Positions 1 through 7,869 of a stretch of DNA of 17,396 bases are shown piece after piece. Each line of letters begins with the position of its first letter. Within the stretch, counting starts at the first letter, position 1. The notes under the pieces were generated by a model. That model worked only from the letters and a program-made list of their open reading frames with translations, made no database searches and had not been told where the DNA came from. A program made the translations under genes and the position numbers. The DNA is from Bacteroidota bacterium (GTDB lineage Bacteria; Bacteroidota; Bacteroidia; Bacteroidales; PUMT01). The DNA is taken from NCBI GenBank assembly GCA_003567115.1, contig PXAP01000106.1, positions 1-17,396 on the forward strand, in the 5' to 3' direction.

Positions 1-234
1 ATACTCAATGAATACACTCAGAATTACGTGCCGGGCAAAGGACCGGCTGACCAGATTGTCAGGCTTCTGCTTGAAAGTGATGAGATAAGGATAATTATCG
101 GGACAAAGATCAATGTTGCGCATCAGGACCCCAGCCTGCCGGTAGAACTGGAGATCAGGCGGACGGTCCTTAAGCGCATCGCGCGCAAGCTCGAGGAAAA
201 ATTCCTGAAGGAAGTTATAATCGAATACATATAG
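1..234 (+). CDS. 3' end of an unidentified gene (partial)
   Basis: The reading frame is open from the first base of the window to a TAG at 232-234, so this is the C-terminal 77 residues of a gene that begins upstream. A GTG at 28 could mimic a start, but the frame is equally coding-like before it, so the partial reading is preferred. The visible part is mixed alpha/beta: a helix (around PADQIVRLLLES), a strand (IRIIIGTKI), a charged helix (LEIRRTVLKRIARKLEEKF) and a final hydrophobic strand. It has no membrane segment, cysteine cluster or catalytic motif I recognise, so no function is assigned. It converges on the minus-strand deacylase, with 166 bases between the two stops. Confidence 0.65.
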   Translation: MLNEYTQNYVPGKGPADQIVRLLLESDEIRIIIGTKINVAHQDPSLPVELEIRRTVLKRIARKLEEKFLKEVIIEYI

Positions 235-400
235 CCTGCCCACCTCTGTAAGCTGATTCCGGGTAGATTCGGGTTATTAAGCTTTTATAAAAAATTTAAA
301 TATCACTTTCGTGGAAACCAGTCATATCCCTTTCGGGGAAAACCCGGTATATCCCTTCAAAAAAAACGGACTTTTTACCCTTTGACAGAAACAACCCTGT
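235..400. other. convergent intergenic region
   Basis: This gap separates two converging genes. A 9-base direct repeat (ATATCCCTT) occurs twice around 325-358, and between the copies CGGG and CCCG can form a short 4-bp stem. I see no convincing hairpin followed by a T-run, so no terminator is called. Confidence 0.4.
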
Positions 401-901
401 TCAGTCATACAGCCTAACATATTCGAAAGTGTTGCCGGTGTAATGCAGAAACCTCTCAAAGTCGGCATAGGAAATTATCAGGGAAGCAGTATTAATATTG
501 GGATGGAAGCTTATCTTATCTGATTTTTGAAGGTTCCGGTCAATAAAAACATGTATATGATTATCCCGGTCATTTATCAGTCCGAACGGCGAAACCGACC
601 CCGGCTCCACCCCCAGGTACTTCATCATCCTTTTCGGTGATGCAAAGGAGAGCTTCCCCTGTCTGAGCCTCTGCTCCAGATCTTTAACATTCAATGACAT
701 GGAGTACTCGAAAATTACCAGGTAGTGCCTGTTGCCCTTGTGATTGCGAAAAAAAAGATTTTTGCAGTGGGCAGCTTCCATATCCTTCCAGTATCTGGAA
801 GCCTCCTCAACGGTAGGTACTGCCGGGTGTTCGTGATAATCAAATGATATACCCAGCTCATCAAGTATCCTGTAAAGTTTCTGATCGCCTCTCAGTTGCA
901 T
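401..901 (-). CDS. ProXp-ala / YbaK-type aminoacyl-tRNA deacylase
   Basis: This is a 166-residue single-domain protein of the INS/YbaK trans-editing superfamily, most like the ProXp-ala (PrdX) branch that hydrolyses Ala-tRNA(Pro) in the cytosol to prevent alanine-for-proline errors. Visible family signatures are the conserved lysine in CKNLFF (about residue 47), the GSVSPFGL loop (about 101-108) and the HPNINTASL segment (about 133-141) near the C-terminus; length is normal for the free-standing enzyme. The ATG at 901 is chosen as start; a TTG lies immediately before it at 904. There is no partner gene; the 3' remnant of a dehydrogenase ends 11 bases upstream. The superfamily is certain enough, but the exact tRNA specificity (Ala versus Cys or Ser) is inferred from the SPFGL and HPN motifs only. 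Confidence 0.85.
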   Translation of the reverse strand: MQLRGDQKLYRILDELGISFDYHEHPAVPTVEEASRYWKDMEAAHCKNLFFRNHKGNRHYLVIFEYSMSLNVKDLEQRLRQGKLSFASPKRMMKYLGVEPGSVSPFGLINDRDNHIHVFIDRNLQKSDKISFHPNINTASLIISYADFERFLHYTGNTFEYVRLYD

Positions 902-912
902 CAAAATATTTT

Positions 913-1080
913 TTATACTCCCGTATAATCTCTGCTGAGTTCCCGGAGCCTTTTGGCAGCTTCATCATCAGAAGCTGCCCGGGAGGGTTTTTTGACTTTT
1001 TTCCTCACAAGGTATTTGCCGGTCTCTCCGTTCAGTTCATTCGGGGATGCAAGTAATTGCCGGTAGCAAACACTGAAAAA
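913..1080 (-). pseudogene. C-terminal remnant of a short-chain dehydrogenase/reductase
   Basis: On the minus strand a 55-codon frame without ATG, closed upstream by a stop at 1081-1083, ends at TAA 913-915. Its translation reads like the last ~50 residues of a classical/extended SDR: a LLASPNELNGETGKYLV segment, a basic linker (KKVKKPSRAA), then an acidic-to-helical tail (DDEAAKRLRELSRDYTGV). SDRs of the WW-domain-oxidoreductase/retinol-dehydrogenase type typically end with an ASSPEVEGVTGKYF segment and a DEEAARRLWEVSEELTG tail (from memory). The NAD-binding and catalytic domains are absent; the stop of the next gene, at 1117, leaves no room for them. I read this as the scar of a deletion. 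A short intact gene is possible but lacks a start codon. Confidence 0.5.
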
Positions 1081-1116
1081 TTAAAAAATTCGATTTAAAA
1101 ATGGATGGTAAAATAT

Positions 1117-2403
1117 TTACTTCTCCATCCGGCTGTACCTTTCGCGGTATCTTTCGAATAAACGCCGGTGCTTATCATCCATATGAATCTGGCGACCCCT
1201 GATAAATACCTGTTCGACCCTGTTTGACAGCTCAATAATATTCCCTTCAGATACAATCAGCGAGGCATCCTTTCCCACCTCCACCGAACCCATCCTGTCC
1301 TCAATTCCCAGTATTCTTGCCGGATAAAGAGTTACGGATCTGACCGCCTCTTCCTCCGGAAGTCCGAAAGCCACGGCAGAAGCCGGATGGTTTGGCAGCC
1401 TGATGGTATAGGGTGCAGCAAAGTCACCTGCAATACAATATTCAATTCCCGCATCGTACAGCATTCCGGGCAGACTATAGCTTCGGTCATATTCTTCCCA
1501 CTGCCTGGCAGGCCCGCCTATTACTGGTGTTACTATAACCGGAATATTTTTATCCTTCAGCTGCGGCAAAACATATCCCGCATCCCTGCCGCCAACAAGC
1601 ACCATTCTGATATTTTCCTTCTCCGCCCAGTTGATTGCCGATTGTATCTGCCTCAATTCATTGGCATTGATATGTACAGGCACTTCTTTTTTGAGCACCG
1701 GTATCATTGCCTCCCACCTTACATCGATTTTATGATGTGGTACCGCATCTCCACCGGCTGCTTCTTTTGCTTTTTTATATCTTCTTGCCTCAAGAAATGC
1801 TTCGGATAACTGCTCAAGAGCATTATCCCGGGCCGTGGCATTTCTCATATCCGGCCAGTTGATAATAAGAGCGGTTGATGCCTCAAATGTCATTTCTTCC
1901 CAGTCCCATCCATCGGTCAGCATGGCTGCCGATAACCCCGAAATAATCCCGCCCGCTGGTGTGGCAACAGTCAAAGCAATACCATGAGTTCTTGCCGGAG
2001 CTATATGGTCACTTTCAGCATGGTATGCAACCTGGGCCCGGACATTGGGATTAATGGTACCGTGTTCATTCAGGTCGACGGTTTCAGTTACACGTCCAAT
2101 CTCCGACAAACCAAGAGAACTGCGGGCATGTATCATGGCCGGATAAACATATTTTCCGGTTATATCAATTACCTCCGCCTGGTCAGGAATATCAGCATCA
2201 ATACCCACAGCGGTAATTATCCCGTTATCAAAAACAACTGTTCCCCCGGGAATTTCCCCGCCCGATACGGTAACTATTGTACCGCCTTTCAATGCAACAG
2301 GGCCGCTCTGCAGGGCTGCAGGTAACTGCGCCTGCAGTTCACCTATGCAGGCTATGGTTATCAGGTAAATCAAAGCTTTCATTATATCATTTATTATCTT
2401 CAT
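1117..2403 (-). CDS. exported amidohydrolase-like protein, metal ligands degenerate
   Basis: This 428-residue protein has an N-terminal signal peptide (hydrophobic core about residues 9-20, likely cleavage after LQA near 25) followed by one amidohydrolase/imidazolonepropionase-like fold. The N-terminal beta-sandwich (ALKGGTIVTVSGG) and the C-terminal return (SVTLYPARILGI, GSVEVGKDASLIV) are typical. The usual strand-1 metal motif HxH after the PG(L/F)ID segment is replaced by IHARSS (H92, R94), and where the relatives have EGG-H there is GGRDAG (271-276). H244 and D327 remain. It is therefore probably a pseudoenzyme or a strongly altered hydrolase acting in the periplasm. It follows the 1023-residue amidohydrolase by only 18 bases, so the two are likely one operon. 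A second ATG at codon 8 (2382) would give a tidier signal peptide. Confidence 0.8.
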   Translation of the reverse strand: MKIINDIMKALIYLITIACIGELQAQLPAALQSGPVALKGGTIVTVSGGEIPGGTVVFDNGIITAVGIDADIPDQAEVIDITGKYVYPAMIHARSSLGLSEIGRVTETVDLNEHGTINPNVRAQVAYHAESDHIAPARTHGIALTVATPAGGIISGLSAAMLTDGWDWEEMTFEASTALIINWPDMRNATARDNALEQLSEAFLEARRYKKAKEAAGGDAVPHHKIDVRWEAMIPVLKKEVPVHINANELRQIQSAINWAEKENIRMVLVGGRDAGYVLPQLKDKNIPVIVTPVIGGPARQWEEYDRSYSLPGMLYDAGIEYCIAGDFAAPYTIRLPNHPASAVAFGLPEEEAVRSVTLYPARILGIEDRMGSVEVGKDASLIVSEGNIIELSNRVEQVFIRGRQIHMDDKHRRLFERYRERYSRMEK

Positions 2404-2421
2404 ATCTGCAGATTTTAAAAT

Positions 2422-5400
2422 TTATTTTTCAAATGTCCGGGTGGTGCTGACAGCAGATTTCGTGGACTGCCGGGAAGAGCCCTGACCGGCTTCTGCTGAT
2501 TTCGCAGCAGCCTTTTGTATCAGGGCGGCACGCTCTTTGCGCACCTCTTTTCTTCTGACAAGATCCTCCTTTCTGTCAAAGTATTTCCTGCCGTCAACCC
2601 AGGTCTGTTCAGCATGGGTAAATCCCGACAACGGGTGCCCGCTCCAGATAACAAAATCGGCATGCTTGCCCGGTTCCAGCGAGCCTACAAGTTCATCAGC
2701 ACCAAGTATCCTGGCAGGGTTAATAGTAATAAGATCCATTGCAGTTATCTCATCAATTCCTGTTGCCAGGATCTTGCCTGCCTCCCAGTTCATCCGGGTT
2801 GACAGCTGGGTATTGTCAGAATGGAGTGCGGTAAGCACACCTTGTTCCAGTAATATTCTGGCATTGTATATAATTCCGTCGTCCGATTCAACCTTGAATG
2901 AGCTCCAGTCTGTCCATATAACTGCTGCTGCCTCATGGTCGCTAAGTATATCGGCAATTTTATACCCCTCAACAGTATGTTCAAATGAAGCGATATTAAA
3001 ACCCATCTCCTCTCCCAGCCGCATCAGCATCTGCATCTCATCCTGGCGATAAGCATGGGCATGGATGATCCTTTCTCCCCTTAACACTTCTGCCATGGCC
3101 TCCAGCTGAAGATCCTTCCTGGGAGGAATACCGGTTTTGCGCTGCTCCCACTGATTCCACTCTTCCATATAATCCTTTGCTGCCTGGAAAGCATCCCTTA
3201 TGATCTGCTCCGCACCCATTCTTGTGTTGGGATACTCATTACTGTTACGAACCACATTTTCTCCCAGGGCAAGCTTCAATCCGGGTTTGGCACCCTGAAT
3301 AAGCATATCTCCGGCCAGACTGCCCCACCGCATCTTTATAACCGCATCCTGGCCGCCGACGGGATTGGCCGAGCCATGCAGAAGATTGGCGGTTGTCATT
3401 CCGCCTGCAAGAAGCCGGTAAATCCAGATATTGTCGGGGTCAATTACATCTTCAATTCTTGTCTCGGGTGTCATATTATTCCCGGTCTCATTCACTCCCC
3501 CCCTTATACTGGTGTGAAGATGCGGATCCACAAGTCCCGGAGTAACATGTTTGCCGGTGGCATCAACAACAACAGCTCCCCGGGGAGTAGAAATACCGGA
3601 ACCAACCTGTACAACCCGTCCGTTACTGACAAGCATATCTGCATTCTCAATCCTGCCCTGTGGCCCCTGTGTCCATATTGTAGCATTTTTAACATGCAAA
3701 TGATCAGGCATTTTGGGTTTAGCTTCAAATCCATACTCCATTGAGGGATAAAGTATCCTGCCTTCAGACATCTCTGAGTTTTTCCCGGAATTATCATCAT
3801 CCGAATTTTCGTGGAGAGTCCGGCGTACAGCTTTCCAGTTAATAAAAGTTCCGTCGGCCAGCTCACCTATACCATACAACTCAGTTTCAGAAACCGAAGC
3901 AGATAACCGTACAATACCTTCCATCCCGACTGAATCACCGGGAAACCCGAAACTTAACCTGTGTTTATCAAATTTAACAGAAAGAAGATTTACATCTTTC
4001 TCATTCTTTTTAATTGAACCGCTCAATCTTGATTCAGTACCCCCGATATCAAGTGTGAGATCTCCCAGATCGGCAGATTTGATCTCCCATTTCCCGCGTA
4101 CATCAGGATCCGGGGGCTTTTCTACTTCAAAAGGGGCTCCATCAACCCACACCTCTTCTATTTTTGTTGATGATTTAAAAACAGAGCCATCAGCAACAAT
4201 GAAACTGGCAACCTTTCCTTTTTCAAGCGAACCATATTGTGAAATAATTCCAAGCATTTCAGCCGGAGTCTGTGTGAGAGCAGCCAGGGCGGCGTCCTCC
4301 TCGAGTCCCCGGTCCACAGCAAGCCGAAGCTGATCCAGAAATGATTCATTATTGCTTAATCCCGATGCTGTCAGGGCAATCCTTATACCCGCAGAATTTA
4401 GCCTGCCCGGATTTTCAGGAGCAAAATCCCAGTGCCTCAATGATTCAAGTGAAACATTCATCGCATCTTCGGGACTTTCGATGTCCGGTACCTGCGGAAA
4501 ATTCAGTGGAAGAACAAGAGGAACCCCGGCATCTTTTATCACATCCAGCCGGCGGTACTCGTATCCGCTACCCCTTATCCACAGGTTCAAATCAAACTCA
4601 GAGGCAATATCCACTGCCTTCATAAAAGCAATTTCATCAGCAACATCAAATAGCACGGGTTTATCTCTTAAGGCAGCATCAAGCAGAGACTCAAGAGCCA
4701 GATTCAATTCAGGCCTCTCCAGTCCCCGGGGATCATCCAGGTAGGCCGTATGAGCCCTCCGGTACCAGTTTGTGTCGTACCAGGTTTGTCTTATCAGAGA
4801 AATAACTCCCATCAGTGAGGTCGGATACCGCCCTCCGAGGCCCCTGGAGGTTTCAAAACTCATTGCCTGTGATACATTTGATTTTGTGATCAGCCTGTTG
4901 TTGTCATTTTCCCCAAGGCTGACCACGGCGGTCCTGCCCCGGAAAATACCGGCCGGTGGTACAACATTTACAATTACGAATCCCTGTGAACGTAATTTTT
5001 CTGCTTTTTCATCATCATGCCTGTAAGCAGAGGCTGCATCATACCATGACCGGATCTGGGGGTTCCAGTGCAAAGCTCCAGCAGAAGAAAGCTGATCTGA
5101 ACCGGGCCTTATAAACTGTGCAACAAGCTCAGCATATTCAGGAGGGATATTCATCGACTCCAGAAGATCTCTTCCACCTTCATCCGGATCAGGAAAACCG
5201 GTCTCAGCCCAAAGATCAATAAATCCGGGATAAATTGTCTTCCCTTCCATATCTGCCACCCATGCATCACCGGGTATCTGTACACTTGTGCCCGCAGATT
5301 CAATAATTCCGTCACGGATTACCAATGTCCCTTTTTCTATAGTATTTCCGGGAGATACAACTATTTTGGCATTAGTAAGGGCATAGACAGAAGGGGTGTT

Positions 5401-5493
5401 ATCCCTTAGTCCGGTAACGGGAGATGTCTGTCCTGCCCCCCCTGCGTGACAAAGAAAAAAAATTGCAATAAAAAAATAAAAGAAACGGTCCAT
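2422..5493 (-). CDS. exported tandem amidohydrolase (degenerate + intact domain)
   Basis: This is a 1023-residue exported protein. A signal peptide (residues 1 to about 21) is followed by amidohydrolase domain A (about 36-455), a beta-rich linker domain (about 465-560), an acidic Ser/Asp linker, amidohydrolase domain B (about 597-970) and a basic, low-complexity tail. Domain B has the full dinuclear-site pattern: VDPHLH (H658, H660), a candidate carbamylated lysine in GLKLALGEN (K740), HAHAYR (H811/H813), FEHT (H839) and HSDN (D893). Domain A has the fold markers (IYPGFID, GSLEKGKVASFIV) but DLWAE in place of the HxH and TASG where the catalytic Asp should be, so it looks non-catalytic. Substrate is unknown; relatives hydrolyse cyclic amides, N-acyl amino acids or dipeptides. 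It leads the operon with the 428-residue protein, and probably acts in the periplasm. Confidence 0.87.
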   Translation of the reverse strand: MDRFFYFFIAIFFLCHAGGAGQTSPVTGLRDNTPSVYALTNAKIVVSPGNTIEKGTLVIRDGIIESAGTSVQIPGDAWVADMEGKTIYPGFIDLWAETGFPDPDEGGRDLLESMNIPPEYAELVAQFIRPGSDQLSSAGALHWNPQIRSWYDAASAYRHDDEKAEKLRSQGFVIVNVVPPAGIFRGRTAVVSLGENDNNRLITKSNVSQAMSFETSRGLGGRYPTSLMGVISLIRQTWYDTNWYRRAHTAYLDDPRGLERPELNLALESLLDAALRDKPVLFDVADEIAFMKAVDIASEFDLNLWIRGSGYEYRRLDVIKDAGVPLVLPLNFPQVPDIESPEDAMNVSLESLRHWDFAPENPGRLNSAGIRIALTASGLSNNESFLDQLRLAVDRGLEEDAALAALTQTPAEMLGIISQYGSLEKGKVASFIVADGSVFKSSTKIEEVWVDGAPFEVEKPPDPDVRGKWEIKSADLGDLTLDIGGTESRLSGSIKKNEKDVNLLSVKFDKHRLSFGFPGDSVGMEGIVRLSASVSETELYGIGELADGTFINWKAVRRTLHENSDDDNSGKNSEMSEGRILYPSMEYGFEAKPKMPDHLHVKNATIWTQGPQGRIENADMLVSNGRVVQVGSGISTPRGAVVVDATGKHVTPGLVDPHLHTSIRGGVNETGNNMTPETRIEDVIDPDNIWIYRLLAGGMTTANLLHGSANPVGGQDAVIKMRWGSLAGDMLIQGAKPGLKLALGENVVRNSNEYPNTRMGAEQIIRDAFQAAKDYMEEWNQWEQRKTGIPPRKDLQLEAMAEVLRGERIIHAHAYRQDEMQMLMRLGEEMGFNIASFEHTVEGYKIADILSDHEAAAVIWTDWSSFKVESDDGIIYNARILLEQGVLTALHSDNTQLSTRMNWEAGKILATGIDEITAMDLITINPARILGADELVGSLEPGKHADFVIWSGHPLSGFTHAEQTWVDGRKYFDRKEDLVRRKEVRKERAALIQKAAAKSAEAGQGSSRQSTKSAVSTTRTFEK

Positions 5494-6273
5494 TCGCTAT
5501 AAATTAGGTTAGTAATAATTAATTATGAGCTCAGTTTAAAATGCAATAAATGGTGAAATAATTAAATATAGTCAAATTATAATGCGCTGATATCGTGACT
5601 TTTAAAAAATCACCATTCGTGGTATTCATGACAAATGACCTTTTTATACCGGACTCAATTATCTGAAAATTTGTCCGGCAAAACGGTGATTTCAACTCCC
5701 TGAATTAACCATCCGCAGGAGAAATACCGGTTGCCGTCTCAGCTTAACCAATAAATATTTTTTAAATCCGGAAAAATACAAAAAAAATCCGGCTTATTCT
5801 CTTTTTGCCTCTTAACTATTATGTAACTTCATATTAAAGTTATTCTTTATGAGGCTGTATTGCCCGATGCTGGAAACTGTTTTACGGGTTTTGTTTTCCG
5901 GTTGGAATATTTTTATTGCCCATTATTCGGGAATATCGACTAATAAAATCAATAAACAAAAATTTTGAAGACTTCATTACCTTGAAAAATTTCTATCTCT
6001 TTAACCTGTTTTTTATTTTTTAAATAAATCTTGTATATTTATGAGTGAAAATCTTATGATACCTAGTCTCGCAAAAGAGATGATAAAAAGGATGATCCAT
6101 CGGAACTGAAACATTGAATATCTTAAATAAGAAATTGCAACCTATTGTGAAACAACCTGCTGGACATAAGTTATACAACTGACAACAATGTTTTTGTAAA
6201 TACCTGGAATTGACTGTTACATCTTATTCGAATGAATATCAATGCAGGATAATTTTAACTAATTGAATTAAAA
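5494..6273. other. 780-base region without a supported gene
   Basis: Both strands are rich in stops here and I see no gene. It presumably holds the promoter of the minus-strand amidohydrolase operon, but I find no convincing -33/-7 pair. A nested inverted repeat lies at 5607-5692: outer arms AAATCACC / GGTGATTT (5607-5614, 5685-5692) and inner arms CCGGAC / GTCCGG (5649-5654, 5673-5678). A -7-like TATATTTA at 6034-6041 could start a long leader for the lipoprotein gene at 6274, but has no good -33 partner. Confidence 0.5.
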
Positions 6274-6417
6274 ATGAAAAAAGTCTTTTACATAATTGCA
6301 TTTGTTCTTTTTACAGCAAGTGTAATGAGTTCCTGTTCGGTACAAAGATGCCCGGCTTACCCTTCTCACCCTACTCAAGCATACCACGATGCCGATCAAA
6401 CAGATGACAGAAGCTGA
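6274..6417 (+). CDS. small lipoprotein, 47 residues
   Basis: The ATG at 6274 opens a 47-codon frame ending at TGA 6415-6417. The product has a lysine-started hydrophobic signal (MKKVFYIIAFVLF) and a Bacteroidota-style lipobox ending in MSSC, with Cys21 as the likely lipidated residue. The mature peptide is only 27 residues (CSVQRCPAYPSHPTQAYH, then an acidic end) and carries a second cysteine (Cys26) five residues later. Very short lipoproteins with a C-x4-CPAY start are, from memory, scattered through Bacteroidota without assigned function. It stands alone between a long gene-free stretch and an inverted-repeat block; it is AT-rich upstream as expected for a promoter region. Function is unknown. 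Confidence 0.6.
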   Translation: MKKVFYIIAFVLFTASVMSSCSVQRCPAYPSHPTQAYHDADQTDDRS

Positions 6418-6445
6418 GAACGGATAACCTGCAAAATCTAATTAC

Positions 6446-6599
6446 CAGTGTGCACAGAATTTAAAGCAAATTTCTGTGTATCTTCAAATTTCTGTGCCTC
6501 TTATTTGCTTTAAATACGAAAGACCGGTTATAAAATAACGGCCTGCCTGACCGTCCGGACGGCTTGTAACAAAAATCCCTGCAATTATACTGCACACTG
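6446..6599. repeat. nested inverted-repeat block
   Basis: The outer 9-bp arms CAGTGTGCA (6446-6454) and TGCACACTG (6591-6599) are perfect complements. Inside sit perfect 13-bp arms ATTTAAAGCAAAT (6459-6471) and ATTTGCTTTAAAT (6503-6515), an 11-bp direct repeat AAATTTCTGTG (6468-6478 and 6486-6496) that can pair alternatively with CACAGAATTT at 6454-6463, and a 12-bp palindrome CCGTCCGGACGG (6551-6562). It lies 28 bases after the lipoprotein stop and upstream of the gap promoter, so it belongs to the lipoprotein 3' region or is a small mobile-element-like repeat. No T-run follows the stems and no flanking target duplication is visible. Confidence 0.6.
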
Positions 6600-6680
6600 C
6601 CGGCAAAAGTCAGTCTGGCCGGGCAATAACGCATATCATTAAACGTCCCGTATCAGATTGTAAAAAGAGTCATGAAGTTT

Positions 6681-6711
6681 TTTGGCTATTAGCTGTTTTT
6701 TTTTAATTTTG
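6681..6711 (+). promoter_or_regulatory. Bacteroidota-type promoter of gap
   Basis: The -33 element TTTG (6681-6684) is separated by 19 bases from a perfect -7 element TAATTTTG (6704-6711), which matches the TTTG / TAnnTTTG consensus of the Bacteroidota primary sigma factor. Transcription would start near 6716, giving an A/T-rich leader of about 45 bases before the gap ATG. Confidence 0.75.
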
Positions 6712-6760
6712 TCTGCGGTTTTACCAAACTTTAAATATTTTAAACTAAATGTAATATATT

Positions 6761-7768
6761 ATGGGAAAAATTAAAATTGGAATCAATGGATTTGGAAGAA
6801 TCGGCCGTCTGGCATTTCGTTCGGCTGTAGGCAGAAATGATGTTGAAGTCGTGGGGGTAAATGACCTGATAGGTGCCGATTACATGGCATATATGCTTAA
6901 ATATGATTCAACACATGGCAGGTTTAAAGGTACTGTTGAGGTTAAGGGCGATAAGCTTGTGGTAAACGGTAACGAGATCAGGGTCACTACTGAAAAAGAT
7001 CCGGCAGACCTGAAATGGGGTGATGTAGGTGCAGAATACATTCTTGAATGTACCGGAATTTTCCTGACTAAGGAAGCCGGACAGAAGCATATTAAAGGTG
7101 GTGCCAGAAAAGTCATATTCTCAGCTCCTTCAAAAGATGATACTCCAATGTTTGTACCCGGAGTTAACCAGGACAAATACACTGATGAACTTGACATCGT
7201 ATCCATGGCTTCATGCACCACAAACTGCCTGGCTCCTGTTGCCAAAGTGCTGAATGATAATTTTGGTATCGTTGAAGGGCTTATGACCACAGTTCATGCT
7301 GTTACAGCTACCCAGCAGACTGTGGATGGTCTTTCCGCAAAAGACTGGAGAGGCGGCCGTGGAGCATCTCAAAACATAATACCTTCATCTACAGGTGCTG
7401 CCAAAGCAGTGACAAAGGTTATTCCTGCCCTCCAGGGCAAGCTAACCGGAATGGCATTCCGTATTCCAACACCCAATGTATCAGTTGTTGATCTTACCTG
7501 CCGCCTGGAAAAGCCAGCCTCATATGACAAAATCAAGGAAGCCATGAAAAAGGCATCCGAAGGAGAACTCGAAGGAATTCTGGGATATACCGAAGAGCCT
7601 GTTGTTTCAACCGATTTTAACGGTGATGAAAGGACTTCAATCTTTGATGCCAACGCCGGGATTCCCCTAAATGATAATTTTATCAAGGTAATTGCCTGGT
7701 ATGACAATGAATATGGATATGCCAGCAAACTGGTTGATCTTGCACTTTATATGGACTCGGTTAAATAA
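6761..7768 (+). CDS. gap: type I glyceraldehyde-3-phosphate dehydrogenase
   Basis: This 335-residue cytosolic homotetrameric enzyme oxidatively phosphorylates glyceraldehyde-3-phosphate to 1,3-bisphosphoglycerate with NAD+ in glycolysis. The N-terminal Rossmann motif is INGFGRIGR (8-16), with Asp35 in VNDL indicating NAD preference. The active-site segment ASCTTNC (150-156) gives catalytic Cys152, His179 sits in TTVHAVTATQ, and the C-terminal WYDNEYGYA motif is present. Length and start (ATG, no upstream extension) are normal. It is monocistronic, with its own strong promoter at 6681-6711 and a strong terminator at 7792-7830. No other glycolytic gene is adjacent. Confidence 0.98.
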   Translation: MGKIKIGINGFGRIGRLAFRSAVGRNDVEVVGVNDLIGADYMAYMLKYDSTHGRFKGTVEVKGDKLVVNGNEIRVTTEKDPADLKWGDVGAEYILECTGIFLTKEAGQKHIKGGARKVIFSAPSKDDTPMFVPGVNQDKYTDELDIVSMASCTTNCLAPVAKVLNDNFGIVEGLMTTVHAVTATQQTVDGLSAKDWRGGRGASQNIIPSSTGAAKAVTKVIPALQGKLTGMAFRIPTPNVSVVDLTCRLEKPASYDKIKEAMKKASEGELEGILGYTEEPVVSTDFNGDERTSIFDANAGIPLNDNFIKVIAWYDNEYGYASKLVDLALYMDSVK

Positions 7769-7791
7769 CAAAACAAATTACTGTTTATTGG

Positions 7792-7830
7792 AAAAGAGGC
7801 CGTCCCGGTTTTGAGACAGCCTCTTTTTTT
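7792..7830 (+). terminator. rho-independent terminator after gap, probably bidirectional
   Basis: The stem GAGGC-c-GTC (7796-7804) pairs with GAC-a-GCCTC (7815-7823) around a 10-base loop, extended by AAAA opposite TTTT and followed by a run of seven T (7824-7830). On the minus strand the same hairpin is followed by TTTT, so it can also serve the converging SiaC-like gene that ends at 7870. Confidence 0.88.
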
Positions 7831-7869
7831 ATCCGGATCCTCAAATTGTAAAAATATAAATTATAATGT

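Noticed and set aside
844..1056. Plus-strand 70-codon open frame over the SDR remnant
   Set aside because: The minus-strand translation of the same bases matches an SDR tail, while this frame resembles nothing and overlaps the deacylase start.
2537..3052. Plus-strand open frame of 171 codons inside the large amidohydrolase gene
   Set aside because: It lies antisense to a strongly supported coding frame, is rich in Ser/Ile/Pro as expected of a shadow frame, and shows no domain or start signal.
6446..6599. Calling the repeat block a transposable MITE
   Set aside because: The terminal arms are only 9 bp, no target-site duplication flanks them, and no second copy is in the window.
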